This document shows positions 14,701 through 25,740 of a stretch of DNA of 64,000 nucleotides, in pieces (the first letter of the stretch is position 1; the number at the start of each line of letters is the position of its first letter). A program made the translations under genes and the position numbers. The notes beneath the pieces are model-generated. The model was not told the DNA's origin. It saw nothing but the letters and a program-made list of their open reading frames with translations, and searched no databases. The DNA comes from Mytilus trossulus (Eukaryota; Mollusca; Bivalvia; Mytilida; Mytilidae). The stretch is from NCBI RefSeq assembly GCF_036588685.1, contig NC_086375.1:52956955-53020954 (forward strand), read 5' to 3'.

Positions 14701-16226
14701 TGTTCAGCTCTTTAACTTGTTTTGATCATGATGGGTCATAAGGCATCTATATATATACAAAGTACATGAATGAAGCATCCAGGTCTTTTTTCTTAGAAGA
14801 ATTCAACTTTATCAGTTTATTAATAACTTAAATATGACAATGCTGTTAATCAAAAATTACTTCAGTCCAGGCCCCTTTGCTTTCAAAATACCGTAATTAA
14901 TATTACCAATTGCAAGAGTGGATAAGTTCCAGGTCCACAGGTTCTAACAGAAAGATTTTGAAAGCAGAGAAAATTGTGCATCTTATAATCAGCATGACTT
15001 TATCAGATGACAATACCAATACAAAAAATCCTGGCTAAAGTAAGGCTTTCACATAATAAGATACTTTAATTCAGTCACAAATTCGCTATATAGTGGTTGT
15101 TTTCTAGTAGTCATGGTAGTTATTAAAATATCAACAAGAGTTTTTACATGAACCATTTTATTTCTGAGGGTGGCCTGGGATTTACATGCACAATGATGAA
15201 CATGGAGAACCCCCCCCTGGAAATAAACCTTCAGTTATGCTAAATAATTTTGTTGGAAATCTTTTTTCTAATAAAAAATAAGTGGGTAAGATCATTTTTT
15301 CAACCATGGTACATCCAGATTGTTTTAAAGTTAAAAACAGGGCAAGAATTTCTTTTCTTTGAAATATCTCTTAATATTGATCTCAGACCTCTCAGACATG
15401 TCAGACAATGAAATGGGTTGTACGTACCTTAAACTTTTAATTTATCTAGAGACACATGTAACTGACTGAGGATCATTATTCAGCAATTTTATGAATTATA
15501 ATTATGGGATGGGCAGGGGGGTTTAAGATGTTTTTGTAGGTAAATATCATACATGTAGCTGTGGAACTTTTTTTCATCATGCAAGTGTAATAGAGTATAA
15601 CCTTCTGTTGGATTTGTGAATTAGAATTTAATGCATCCTTGGTCTATTCTCTAGCCCTTAGAAGGTATAAAATATGTCATCCTCAGCCTTAGCAATGTGT
15701 AACTGTTATTTGAATTTCAAAAGGATGGTGACGTTTTTACAAATGTCTGGTCAATTTCATAGTAGTGAATCATGCGACTCTGGCATAATAAATGTAAAGA
15801 TGAGTGAATACTTAAATATCTTTATAAGTAACAAATTGTTGCATAAGTATAGGAGCAATGACAAAGTTAACGAAATCTAGTCTGGTTAATTTAATAATTT
15901 TTAAATAAATCTTAATTTTTTTAAGCACAAGTCAAGGGGGAACTCCTCGTCCCCTCTAGTTTAGCTACAGCTTGCCATTGGTAACATTCTTTAAGCAACT
16001 GAGCAAGAAAAAGGAAACATAATAGATGTTCTTCAAAACACTTTCAGTGCAGTAACATATTAATAAAAGTATACAAACCAAAACTTAAGAAACACATGAT
16101 AATCAAAATCAGATATCTGTGTAAAAATCTGAACGGGTTGCAGCAAAGTGTTTTTCCACATCCTGTAAGTTTCTCTTCTTCTTCGTCAGAAGACCCTAAC
16201 AGTGGCTTCTTTTCACTCTCTGTCAT
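2711..16226 (-). CDS. MFSD1: MFSD1, lysosomal major facilitator transporter (14 coding exons)
   Basis: Coding exons, 5' to 3': 16226-16079, 14452-14244, 13313-13246, 12177-12069, 11717-11618, 11084-10986, 8889-8778, 7249-7193, 6746-6590, 6055-5958, 5284-5172, 4081-4034, 3647-3572, 2726-2711. All introns read GT-AG and phases join without a break, giving about 469 residues (human MFSD1 has 465). The N-terminus carries an acidic dileucine signal, E5-KKP-LL10, as expected for lysosomal sorting. Family landmarks seen: SYFCYDNPAALQ after residue 50, the MFS loop motif GGFLIDKTFG near residue 99, GGESLAVAQNTYAV, a second loop motif FGFLIDKTGRN, and QAIQNLGLAVVAIIAG near the last helices. The family has 12 membrane segments; human MFSD1 pairs with GLMP and is reported to carry dipeptides out of lysosomes. 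The start is the first ATG, followed by the family-type acidic N-terminus. Exon 13 can instead read through to a TAA at 3570-3568, ending KEKEE. Confidence 0.93.
3187..3245. repeat. Short tandem repeat, about 20-nt unit x3
   Basis: Three consecutive copies of aataacacatatagta with 4-5 nt A/T spacers lie in the last MFSD1 intron. It looks like an ordinary minisatellite seed, with no evident function. Confidence 0.8.
4200..5035. mobile_element. Degraded copies of a dispersed mussel repeat (intron 11 of MFSD1)
   Basis: Two decayed, overlapping copies of one dispersed family are visible. Landmarks are ggccctttatagcttgctg, gagccaaggctctgtgttgaagg, agagttgtctaattggcactcataccat and atcttcttgtatctata. 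The same landmark string recurs at 11150-11460, 31330-31590, 33180-33370 and 42270-42470, and in reverse at 19035-19215, 23633-23830, 25372-25740, 38375-38445, 47768-47825 and 51638-51850. No open frame survives. I recognise this as an abundant Mytilus interspersed repeat but cannot assign its class. Confidence 0.6.
8044..8601. mobile_element. piggyBac-like MITE flanked by TTAA
   Basis: The element sits in MFSD1 intron 7 and is bounded by TTAA on both sides. Just inside lie terminal inverted repeats, AGTCATATGAAACC (8048-8061) and GGTTTCTTATGACT (8584-8597), matching at 13 of 14 positions. TTAA duplication is the signature of piggyBac transposition. The 558-bp interior has no transposase. It does contain a short open stretch starting MTDPC at about 8339. 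Roughly 8270-8601 is repeated at high identity in the opposite orientation at 35239-35560. Confidence 0.7.
9072..9260. mobile_element. Tc1/mariner-like MITE, copy 1
   Basis: The ends are imperfect inverted repeats: tactgtggattcattt at the left and aatgaatccacagt at the right. Internally it shares ttcgtggttatttgac, gcatacaaggcctata and cccatgaaa with the copy at 25482-25690. It is about 189 bp, non-coding, and lies in MFSD1 intron 6. A TA precedes the left end; at the right end the expected TA reads TG. Confidence 0.7.
9464..10836 (-). mobile_element. Hairpin-ended bivalve repeat with ~500-bp internal tandem
   Basis: It starts with caagaggctctcaagagcct, itself a small inverted repeat, and ends in the hairpin agctcacttggcc / ggccaggtgagct (10805-10835), preceded by a (gacgac)n tract at 10757-10790. 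Inside, a unit of about 498 bp recurs: the landmark agccat(a/g) plus (c/g)atgttt occurs at 9621, 10121 and 10620, and cttatttgtagatcttacttt occurs in the first two units. A single-unit relative in the opposite orientation is at 26002-26570. No coding capacity is seen. I recognise the type as very abundant in mussels and oysters; its class is unclear. It lies in MFSD1 intron 6. Confidence 0.75.
11150..11460. mobile_element. Degraded copy of the dispersed mussel repeat
   Basis: Landmarks ggggccttttatagttgatta, ctcattgttcaagactgtaagg and gttgtctcagtggcaattata identify the same family as at 4200-5035. It includes a local duplication of ttgttacaattgtttcctatt at 11270-11310. It lies between MFSD1 exons 5 and 6. 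Confidence 0.6.
12327..12341. repeat. Poly-C tract
   Basis: A run of about 14 C (poly-G on the minus strand, the transcribed sense of MFSD1) sits in intron 3. Similar G or C homopolymers recur at about 34211, 36832, 39747, 39850 and 43698, mostly inside one repeat family. Lengths here are likely to be sequencing-sensitive. Confidence 0.8.
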
Positions 16227-16507
16227 TTTGGTAACTTTTGTGCTTGTGACACAGTGACAGAATCACATGATTTTTTCAATCTAAAAATAGAAAATAAATA
16301 AAAATAGTCTCTAAACATTCTTACACAAATAGAGAAACCTATAAATTCTTACAAAATTCTGATATTCAAATATTTGTTTCAGTGAAACTATAACAAAAGC
16401 AACAATAAATAAAAAAAATAATCAAAGATTGTTTGGCAGTTTCCGGTTAAAAGTGTCAACATCCGGTGAATAATTTTAGCGGCGAAAACGACTTGTTGTT
16501 TGCAGAA
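16227..16507. promoter_or_regulatory. Probable shared (bidirectional) promoter of MFSD1 and BAP18
   Basis: The start codons of two divergent genes are 281 bp apart, so both promoters must lie here unless there are distant 5' exons. Close to the BAP18 start are two ETS-type cores, ttccggtt at 16441 and atccggtg at about 16461, and a CpG-containing stretch gcggcgaaaacgac at 16479. ETS sites are typical of TATA-less divergent promoters in other animals. On the minus strand ctatttttag (16290-16281) could be a splice acceptor for an MFSD1 5' UTR exon, which would push that start site further out. No TATA box is obvious. The regulatory role is inferred from layout. Confidence 0.55.
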
Positions 16508-19500
16508 ATGAGTTCTGCAAGCAAGGTATTGAATATTGTATTCAAAATTATATATCTTATTGTAAAATGTACAACCACACTCATACACTAAACAACTTAA
16601 AACATCTCCACAAGTGCATTTAATTTATATACATGTATTGTAAACTACGTTCATTACGAGACGTTTCGCCCCTACGCAAAAAGTACCGATCTGTCCTGAC
16701 TGTACGGCCACGGCTACTACGTTTTACCGCTACCAGTAGCAGTTCTTCAATCTTTCATTGGTCATTTCGGCCACAGTCGATAAGGTCAGACTACCAAATC
16801 AACCAAATTCGATTCGGCCATTCTTTTGTTCTTATCATTTAATTCGTTAAAGTTTCATCTGCATGATCTGAAGGAATACACCTAATCGCTATTTGTCCAC
16901 CTTTATTGGACATCACCGTAAAATTTTGACCATAATGAATACAAAATATCTGACACCACAATGGAAAAGCGATTGTTTTATGACGTCAATACTGAATAGT
17001 TTGAGCGGGGCAGATTCTGGGGTCAGCCAAGATTAGCGCTAAGGTGTATTGAAAAACATGCTTTCAGGTCTATCGGGTCCAAGTCGATTCGGCCCAAGTC
17101 CATCCGGCCCTGCGTCGATCCAGGCCATATGTAAAGTCGATCCAGCCCCAGCAAAAATTATTTGGATAAGGAACAAAAATAAAGATATATATTAATTGTA
17201 GTTCATAAACGTGTATGTTTTTATTATAATGTAAAAGGTTTACGGTAAAAAAAAAAGATGAATATAAAACAACTAGGTTGATTAATAATTTTTATTACAA
17301 GTTTTTAAGATTACAACCATGTGACAAACCCCCATTGGAAATTCCTGGCTACGGGCCTGCACTTTATTTTTCTTTTAAGATCTTTAAAGAAGTAGGTTTA
17401 GCAAGACCCCTTTTTTGAGAAATGTTGTTTGATTTGCCGAATTTTTTCTATAAAAGCTAAGACAGAAAGCAGTTGATTACGTAACTTTAATTAATCAGGA
17501 TTTGATTGAATTAAGTGATTACGATTGGCATTACCTTAGTTCACAATCATCAAACAATTGTTGAATAAAGAAACCAATAGACTAATGATTTGATTAAACA
17601 AGTCATTATGATGAGTTAAATTTTATAGGTTCCATTGGACTGTATATATTCATGTAGCTATTCTGTGAATGAACTAAAGAAAAGAAAAATCACCATGACA
17701 TTCAGACTTATCATGGAAAAAACCCTTCATATTTAAAATATGTTGAAGCTGCTATACAAACAGACACAATAACACTCATGTTCATATCAATTTAAAATAG
17801 TTCTTTAACTGGTATTCCAATACTTTACCGGATACCGAAAAACATGACCTTTTGTACACCCAATTTGGGCAAAAATCTACTATGCGTACAGACAAACTGA
17901 TGCATCTAGAGAAATTTAAAGGTATGACCCAGGTATATAAAAGTTATAAGAAGTCTATGTTTCAAAAAATAAATTACTTACAATGTACCTGGATTTTGAC
18001 CTGCATTTTTTTCCAGGCTGCAGAAGATACAAATGCAGCAAAATACACAAAGACACTAGTTTCATTTGATACAAACTACTCAGTTACACAGTTTAAATTA
18101 CCTTTTACTTACAGGTGTCTTTGATCCATTTAAATCAATACTTCTCGCAACATTGATTATTTGAGAAAAAGTAAATTCACAAAAATACTGAACTCCTAGG
18201 AAAATTGATAAAGGAAAGTCCCTTATTAAATCGCAAAATCAAAGAATAAAACACATCAAAATAAACGAATGGACAACAACTGTCATATTCCTGACTTGGT
18301 ACAGGCAAATTTAATGTAGACAATGATGGATTGAACCTGGATTTACAGCGTGAAACCTCTCACTTTTATGACAGTCACATCAAATTAAAAAAAACAGACA
18401 TAATCTGTAAAATAGTCTAAATATGGTTACAGCAGCCATCACTGTGTTGCAATTCCAAGACATACAAACATAGACAAAAAACACAAAAAGCAATGAATAT
18501 TTTGTGCAGCATAAAATCCCGGAACTGGCCTTTGGCTAATACTTAAAGGAATTTATCTTTACAAAAAACTAATCATGCAATTTGAGATCCATTGATGTTA
18601 CATTTGCTGGTACTTCAAAGGTCTGCTCAAGCAAATCTTATTGTTATAAGAACTATCTATTACCAACAATAAGTTTGCATCAGCTTCCCATTTTATTGTC
18701 CAAATAATTATAACGTCTTGAAAGTTATTATTTTTTTAAATCTCCATAAAATTTGTCAGACCCAAGATTACATAAATGTACCTAATTTTTATGATGAATT
18801 AATATTACTTTTTGACAGGTTGGAGAAATATTTACAGCAGCAGGAGTTGCATTCAATAAACTTGGTGATTTAACAATGCAGTTACATCCTACCAGTGAAC
18901 CAAGTCCTACCAGGTGATTTTTTGTTTTGAATCTGGACAAGAGTGGCAATAAATAAACATTTGTTTGGTTATCTTAACAAAGTTGAGGGAAATTAATGTA
19001 GAACTTTCACTTTTGTGTTTAATTTATTTGATAAAAATGAGGTATGGTTGCCAATGAAACAACTCTCTACAAGAGACCAATACACACAGATATTAATTAT
19101 ATAGGTGACAGAACGACCTTCATCAATGCCAACATCATACCCATGATACCCCTAGTCATCTTTTAAACATCCCAAATAACAAATTAATAATTTAAACAAG
19201 TTACATAACTAACTAACAGCCTACATGTAATGTATGCACAAAATAATTAAGATTGATTGATTGTTGGTTGCTTTACGCTGCATTACAAAATAATTAAGGA
19301 AGAACAAATAAGTTACACAATAACAAACAACAACCACTGAACTTCAGGCTTTTGGCTTGGGATTTGGCACAGGTACATGTACATACAGCATGAAGCAAAG
19401 GTATGAGGTTGCATTAGAAAAATAATATCAGCATGTATCAAAAGGGAGTAAAAAAAGAAAGGACAAATATAAAACAAGTCAAACAAGAAAACTAATGTCA

Positions 19501-22500
19501 GTTCTTTTTCACAATGGCTTGATCTCACTTCAAACGCTGTTTAATTCTTATATAAGAATTAGCAAATCAATTCGATCAAGGTAAACATTGTTATATTAGA
19601 TTTCTTGCATTATTTAAAGGGCATTGTCATATAAATTGCATTTTACTTTTGATACTTTGTAAGATTGTTATAAGGATCTGGTTATTTTTAATGTATAAAT
19701 GTGATTGATGTACATAATCTGAAATTCTGAATATTTCTAGCTAATAACAAAACTCAAAACAGAGCTATTGACATGATTGGGAGTGAACAGTACAAAATTT
19801 AATACTTCTAGGAAATTACGTTATATATATAAGAATGATCATTTTCTAATTATTTTTATGATTAACATGTATATATTATGTTTTTGTTTTTGTGTTTCAG
19901 TGGGAAATGGACTCCTAAAGAGATAGAAATGCTTCAGAATTCAGTTAAAAGATTTGGAGATGACTTGGATAAAATAAGTAATATTATCAAAACTAGAACA
20001 ATGTAAGTTAAGTTCTTCATTTGTATGTCCAAAGATACCTGTGAATAAGACCAAATGTACTTCATCTTTTTAAATTTATACCATAGAAAACAAAGGATTT
20101 ACCTTTTTGATAAGGCCAGAGCAATTTCATTCTTTATTGCATTTGGTAAATGAACACAAAATAGTTAAATACGTTTAAATGTAGTGTTTTGTATTTCTTT
20201 AATTTGTTCTTGAAACAGTCTTTTATCCACAGCAAACATCAATTTTGAGAAAATATCCAAATTGGGAGATACATTGTGTAGTTATCAATCCGTGTATTAT
20301 AGGTTTTACGTGTGCGAAGTCAACATACTACCCAAGGTTAAGATATTTCTTCCCTACAAATATCAAATCTCATCTCAATACGTACTCATCTGATAAAATA
20401 TATAGTCTATTTGGCAAATTCCATTATTACACTTTTTAAAATACTAAAAAATTTAGAAAGGATGAGAAAAGTGAATTTTATGACTTTGAGATGCTTTTGC
20501 TGTATTTGTAAAAAAAAAAAGGAAGCTGTACGGTCCTCTATAACTTTATTTTTATATATATTTAAATATTCATATTGCAGTATGTATTTAATATTTATAT
20601 TCTAACTAATTGTAACCAATGAATAATCTTTAGATTCCAAAATAGTAAGATAAATTCAGGTTTATTAAAAGAAAAGATCTTGTAGAATTATGAACATATC
20701 ATATCCTATTATCCCTATCAAAACTGTTGTATGACTAATTTGACACCATTTGATGGTAAAACATAATAAAATGGTCTAGATTGTTTAGATTACCAAAATT
20801 TTGATATAGTTCCTGTCTTTAATTTCAGATCACAAATAAAAACACAGTTAAAAAGAAAATCTTTTGAAGAAGCTGGTGTACCTATGCCAACAGAGCAGTC
20901 ACCGAAAAAAGTTGTAGTGCAAAAACAGACAATACCAACCCCAGGTGGAGCTGCACATACAACACATACTAAAAAACAAAAACACAATGGTAATGTTTAC
21001 ATCAAATATATCATCAAAATTATAATTAGATATCTACTAAAACAATCGATAGTTAGCTTTAAACAATTACTAGTCCTTTCCAGAATAAACCTACTTATTT
21101 TTGTTTCAAACATGATGTAGTCTCACTATAATGTCTCATTTACTTTGGTTAAATTAAATCTTTAAATATTCAATTTAAAGTTATTGTAATTTGTTTTATT
21201 TCACTGTAAACTTAATCAAAGTTTTGAATTATGTACAATAGCCATAGAAAAACCTTTGCATATTATGGATCCTTATTGCAATGTCATGGTATTGCCAATA
21301 ACTTCTTTACGTTGGTGTTCAAATTTAATTCTTGAAATAAATAGAAAACTTCTACTACTATTAATGTTAATTTTTTTTCTCTTAAATTTGAACATTTTTC
21401 TTATTTAATAATGGTTCAGTGACCACTTGAAAAAAAAGTTCAGATTTTTCGTAATGTTGATTTCTCTCTTATTTAATATAAGTAATAGGATAACTATATT
21501 TGGTATGTCTAATATTTGTCTTCATTTATTTGAAAACAACAAAGCTTTATTTGTGTAACTTATCTGATGAGCTATAATGCACTATGTTAAATATATGTAT
21601 TCACACAATAAGATTCTAACACTGATGTGTTCTCAGAAAATAAATAAGCTACAAGGATACCTGAAAAACAGATAAATGTGCAGTTATCTCCCATGAAACT
21701 AGATTCAAAAATCTAGAATTTAGTTATACCACAAAAATGATTGCTTTTCATTTAAAATAAACAAAAAATTAAGCAAACAATTTATGAATTAACATGACAA
21801 GTCTTCAGTGGCTTTTAAAATAAAGTATATCAATGTACAGATGTATTTGTTAAAATGAAGTCAGTTGATTTGATATCACTTTGTTGTTGAGATTCTTTTT
21901 GATTAAGTTTGTATTATTAGACAGATATGACTACGCACGCTACAATGGGTAAAAACTATTGTTTTAGAGTTTTTTGTTGTTTATGTTATTATGAATGGTA
22001 TTGGTTATTTATTTTGTATTACTTTAGTTTTCAACTGAAATTAATAAAGAAGTGAGTAATGTAATATTAGCTTTGGCTCCTGAACAATTTTTGTCGAGCT
22101 TCTGATATTTATTTCTCGAAAGCAAAACATAGAGATCCTAGATTCGGCGTCAAAGTCAACATAGGTTCAGCCTGTGTTTAAGTTTTTGGGACATAAATAA
22201 GTTTGTCAAACATACATGTACATAGAATTTTTGAAATTGGGACAAAACCTACAATTTGACCAAATTACAGTATCCAGGGCAAAATTTATCTTACTTACAA
22301 ATGGACTTGATTTCTTTACAGTTAATGTTGAATTTTGTATGAGGTTAAAGTTGTTCAGTCATCAATTAATTTGTCATACCTTTATGGAAATATTTCTCTT
22401 TGATACATGTGGCTACACCTCTTTCCTAGATTTCCCTTTTTTTTTTTTTTTTTCTTTTTTTTTTTTTTAGAATTTCCTAGCTTTCCTAGATTTGATATCA

Positions 22501-23916
22501 AAGTTCATGCCACGCTGTGATGCAGTTTTACGTGACTCACTAATCATCTTCCTGTTTAGTGTTTACCCAATCTTTTAAAGTCACCCATAACATGCCAGGC
22601 ATTTTGGTGAATATGAAATCAAGCCTAAAATAAATTACTTAGCTAAAGCTTTGTAACATGTTTTAATTGTTTATTTAATTTCTTTGAAAAAAACACCCTT
22701 TGTAGTGTAAACAAGCATCCTATCAGTTTACTCACAGAGTCTAAATCAGACTTAAAACTTCTCGATATAGTACTTGAGTTTTTTCTGTCTAGGACACCCA
22801 CTACAGGCATTTTCCTCCATATAAGTCAAAGCATTAATTTCATAACATTTCATTTATGTGCATTTGTGCTTTATGAATAAAGTGCATAGAAGGTTACAGG
22901 GATGCATTTTGCCACATATGAGTCAAAGCAAAATTATTCCACTATATTATAAAAAAAACACTGAGACATGTGTTTAATCTTCATGTTACTTCTGTTTGTT
23001 TTGAGTTTGGTGTTATTAGGTGTTAAAATAGTATTAACGATAAAATTGTTATTTATTATATTTGCAGATGTTACTTTAAGTGCATTAAATGCCCCAGAGA
23101 GTGACATAGATATTGAAGGGGATTCATCATCATCCAAGAAGTTAGAATTTGATTCAGGTATATATAAATCAATGAAAGATAATAACGTTGATGTCATATA
23201 ATATTTTAAAGATGCAGGTATATTATTCTGTCTTCCTCATATCTTGACTTGCATCAAGAAATAAACAATATTTGTTGTTTGAGAACAAAACTTTCAAAGA
23301 AATGTAGATGATCAACTTTCCAATTCTTAGTAACAACATTCCAGCACTGCCTGCATATGGAATGTATCTGCCAGGCAGTATGATTTTTCTCAGGTTTACA
23401 TTTGCTGTCATGATTTCCTTGATGAAGATATGCTTCAGAAGCAATATTAAACCATATGCATGAGTTCAAAAATGTAAAATTGAAGTTATCCCTTTGAAAA
23501 TTTTAAGATCATTATTAAAAGTTGGTTTATCCTTATGTAATATTTGTGTCACAGATAACAATAGATATGTTCCAATCATCATTATCACAATTCAATCCTC
23601 TTTTTCCCTGAATGACCCTTACCAATGATATAAAAAGAAGATGGGGTTTGAATGTCTATGAGACAACTCTTCACAAGCTAATTGACACAGAAACTAACAA
23701 ATATAGATCAACTTTTGGCCTTCAACAATGAGTAAAGCCTGTAGTCAGCTATAAAAGGTCCCGAAAATATAAAATGTAAAACGATTCAAACAAGAAAACT
23801 AAGCAATAAGACTTATCACCAGGTTCTTACTTACATAACTTTTTTTTCTCTAGCCTTTTTTACAGACATCAGCTAATTGATTTATTATTTCAGATGTGGA
23901 TTCAAGTATGTTGTGA
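16508..23916 (+). CDS. BAP18: BAP18 chromatin-complex subunit, SANT domain (6 coding exons)
   Basis: Exons: 16508-16525, 18819-18913, 19901-20002, 20829-20989, 23068-23157, 23894-23916. All junctions are GT-AG with matching phases, and the product is 162 residues (human BAP18/C17orf49 has 172). Exon 1 encodes only MSSASK, matching the family start. Exon 2 gives VGEIFTAAGVAFNKLGDLTM, the signature N-terminal block. Exons 3-4 carry the SANT/Myb-like domain (about residues 39-82: GKWTPKEIEML, then VKRFGDDLDKIS, then IKTQLKRK). Exon 4 continues into a Ser/Pro/Lys linker with a basic KKQKHN patch, a possible nuclear signal. Exon 5 gives DVTLSALNAPESDIDIEG, the conserved acidic C-terminal block. 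The human protein is a subunit of MLL/COMPASS and NURF/BPTF complexes and reads H3K4me3-marked promoters; that role is inferred here by orthology. Confidence 0.93.
16626..16850. other. CpG-rich patch in BAP18 intron 1
   Basis: Just after exon 1 the sequence becomes GC- and CpG-richer than the surrounding AT-rich intron (for example gagacgtttcgcccctacgc and gtacggccacggctactacg). It may be a transcribed extension of the shared CpG-containing promoter or an old repeat; its style resembles the tcgattcggccc repeats at 17065-17155. No coding frame can be supported. Confidence 0.4.
16875..17050. mobile_element. Small MITE with 16-bp inverted ends
   Basis: The ends are AATACACCTAATCGCT on the left and AGCGCTAAGGTGTATT on the right, reverse complements at 14 of 16 positions, spanning about 176 bp. 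The interior is non-coding and includes tgacgtca-like atgacgtcaa at 16981. It lies in BAP18 intron 1. No clear target-site duplication is seen. Confidence 0.6.
17065..17155. repeat. Degenerate short tandem (tcgattcggccc-like)
   Basis: Roughly 17-nt units recur imperfectly: atcgggtccaag, tcgattcggcccaag, tccatccggccc, tcgatccaggcc, tcgatccagcccc. The units are CpG-rich against an AT-rich background. It lies in BAP18 intron 1. Confidence 0.55.
18222..18560. mobile_element. Retroelement-like mussel repeat, copy 1
   Basis: Shared landmarks are aatggacaacaactgtcatattcctgacttggtacagg, split here as aatggacaacaactgtcata and ttcctgacttggtacagg, plus gtgaaacctctcac and tatgacagtcacatcaaatt. The same string recurs, diverged, at 61512-61790 and 63240-63510. 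No open frame survives. I know the sequence as a high-copy Mytilus repeat; its class is not clear from this window. Confidence 0.6.
19035..19215 (-). mobile_element. Degraded copy of the dispersed mussel repeat (reverse)
   Basis: Reads gaggtatggttgccaatgaa then acaactctctacaagagacc, the reverse of the family at 4200-5035. It lies in BAP18 intron 2. Confidence 0.6.
22439..22470 (+). repeat. Poly-T tract flanked by a short direct repeat
   Basis: Thirty-odd nearly pure T with one C lie between tttcctagatttccc (about 22424) and tttcctagctttcctagattt (about 22474). The sequence cctagattt therefore occurs on both sides. This is compatible with a reverse-strand poly(A) tail of a retroposed fragment, or simply slippage. 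It lies in BAP18 intron 4. Confidence 0.55.
23633..23830 (-). mobile_element. Dispersed mussel repeat, copy with an intact TA site
   Basis: Reads agaagatggggtttgaatgt, agacaactcttcacaag, ggccttcaacaatgagtaaa, gtagtcagctataaaaggtc and caaacaagaaaactaa. It is in reverse orientation, in BAP18 intron 5. It gives the uninterrupted version of the sequence broken by a MITE at 25482-25690. Confidence 0.7.
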
Positions 23917-24860
23917 CAGAAAGCTAGAATTAATTAACTGTTTTCTAAGACATGGAAGTACACAGAACTCAGCCATTTTGTTTGGTGTAGTTAAGTGCAA
24001 TTGAAGTTGGATAAACAGACACTGTCAACTTGCTTGTTGATATTTACATTGAAGATGAAGCATTTGGACTGAATTATCTGAAATCATAAGTCTGCTTTGA
24101 TATATTTATTTATTTGTTCAACAGTTGCCATCCGGAAAGTTCTAGCTATGCGACAGTCACTTTCAGGACTTTCAAAACTGATTACAAAAATGGCAATCTT
24201 TTAATTGCTGTCAAATTTATTTACCTCATCTTCCCTGATTCTTATGTTGTTCATCTTTTCATTCATTTGTCAGGCTTTTTTTCCAGATAATCGTTATTTA
24301 CACAAATTTATTCTAAAATTACATGTAAATTTTTTAATTTATCATGACTTTTTAACTTCTGGTTGATACTGAAAGTATTGATTGACTAAATACTAAGAGA
24401 ATTTTTGTCAATTTTAACTTGTATAAATGTTGTTTTTAATATTTTTTTTAGAGGATACCTTTGTTAGCTTGTTAGAGAATTTGTCATCATGTGTGAAATT
24501 TAAAAAGTAAATAAAACATTTGTATATAAACATGTATATGGTATCATGAATAAAGGCAATTTTAAACTTATACAGTCTTGATCATTGTTGATACTGAAAC
24601 ATACATTTGACTGTTGGAAAGACATTTATGTAGTTGTTTATTTCAAGTTTAGGAATGAAATTTGAAATTTAAGTAAAACAATACTTTTAATATCAGGAAT
24701 TGCCAAAAACATGTTTTTGTGACAAAATATGCAACTTTTTGTTTGCTATTGTTTAATATTTCACTCTTTTGGAAAGGGATGTTCCTCTGGCCCCCTCTTA
24801 TACAGTGTGCTGATTCCAAAATCATTCAATATGCACATGTCTGAATAAAGTGAGTTTTAT
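23917..24860 (+). other. Probable BAP18 3' untranslated region
   Basis: AT-rich sequence after the BAP18 stop. AATAAA hexamers occur at about 24511 (taaataaaac), 24550 (tgaataaagg) and 24844 (tgaataaagt), each a possible cleavage signal. No other gene feature is seen. The extent is inferred. Confidence 0.5.
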
Positions 24861-25371
24861 ATTTCAATAAACATTATCTATGTATATCTTGTAAATTATG
24901 AAGTCAGGGATTTTGTTAACCTCAAAACTTTTTTCTTAATTCTTACATTGAAACAGAGATTTTGTTTTGAAGTTTATCTATCCCTGTATAATCCTCCAAA
25001 AGTTTGGATATCATATCCTAATTTTTACAAATCTTTGTGATCTATGAAAGAATTAAGTAACATTTTTAATGAATTTGGGGTAAGAATTCCCTCACTTGAT
25101 AGTTAGCCAGTTAAACATATAAATTAAATTTATTGAAATCTAAAGTGTGACTATGCAAGCAAAAAACATAAGCTTTAATCATCTGATCAAAGTTCAACTA
25201 AGAATATTTAATATATTTCCTTTTTTATTACAGAAGGCTTTTATATGAGATGCAGCAAATATGATTTTATGAATCAGTGATCAAAATAAAGTGTTTTGTG
25301 TTCAAGTCAGATGCTATAAGCAACAGATCAACTACATTTAGTGTAAGAAATGATTGTAAGGGGTATATCAA
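24861..25371. other. Intergenic, little recognisable
   Basis: No exon-like frame. At about 25315-25360 there is a scrap of the ~160-bp bivalve unit (aagcaacagatcaactacatttagtgtaag, as landmarks aagcaacagatcaa and tttagtgtaag) that forms the array at 28930-30420. Confidence 0.4.
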
Positions 25372-25740
25372 AAATCTTTTTGGTATGATTGCCAATGAGA
25401 CAACTCTGCTAGAAACCAAATGACATGGAAAATAATAACTATAGATTACGGTATGGCTTTATAATAATGAGTAAAACCAATAATGTGGATTCATTTATCT
25501 TCTTGGGTACCAATTTTAATAGTGTTAGGAAGACTTGCATTTTGTGGTTATTTGATTTCATGGTTTTGCTGAATTCTGCATACAGGCCTTTATAAAGTTT
25601 GACATTTGTTGGAACATTTTAATTGAAGTTTACCTTTACCCACAAAACCCATGAAAACTGGTATCCAACGAATAATATTGAATCCACAGTAGTCTGCTAT
25701 AAAAGGCCCTGAACTAGCAAATGTAAAACAATCATTGTTT
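25372..25740 (-). mobile_element. Dispersed repeat interrupted by a MITE
   Basis: The host repeat runs from tttggtatgattgccaatga to gagtaaaaccaa (25480) and resumes at gtctgctataaaaggccctg (25692). The two halves join exactly as in the unbroken copy at 23633-23830. The interruption is the MITE listed next. Confidence 0.75.
25482..25690. mobile_element. Tc1/mariner-like MITE, copy 2, nested
   Basis: The ends are (t)aatgtggattcattt and attgaatccacagta, inverted repeats, with a second inverted pair gggtaccaattttaat / actggtatccaacgaat just inside. It is flanked by TA on both sides. The paralogous unoccupied site at 23742-23743 has a single TA, so the target duplication is TA, the Tc1/mariner signature. 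It is about 209 bp with no transposase. Confidence 0.8.

Noticed and set aside
16388-16842. Open frames on both strands near the divergent promoter
   Set aside because: They span promoter, BAP18 exon 1 and intron without recognisable protein features; the exon 1 frame MSSASK is the supported one.
22439-22470. Processed retrogene with poly(A) tail on the minus strand
   Set aside because: No coding remnant is found next to the T tract; slippage is a simpler explanation.
22934-23201. Open frames on both strands around 23000
   Set aside because: They overlap BAP18 exon 5, whose plus-strand frame (DVTLSALN) explains the openness; the rest is intron.
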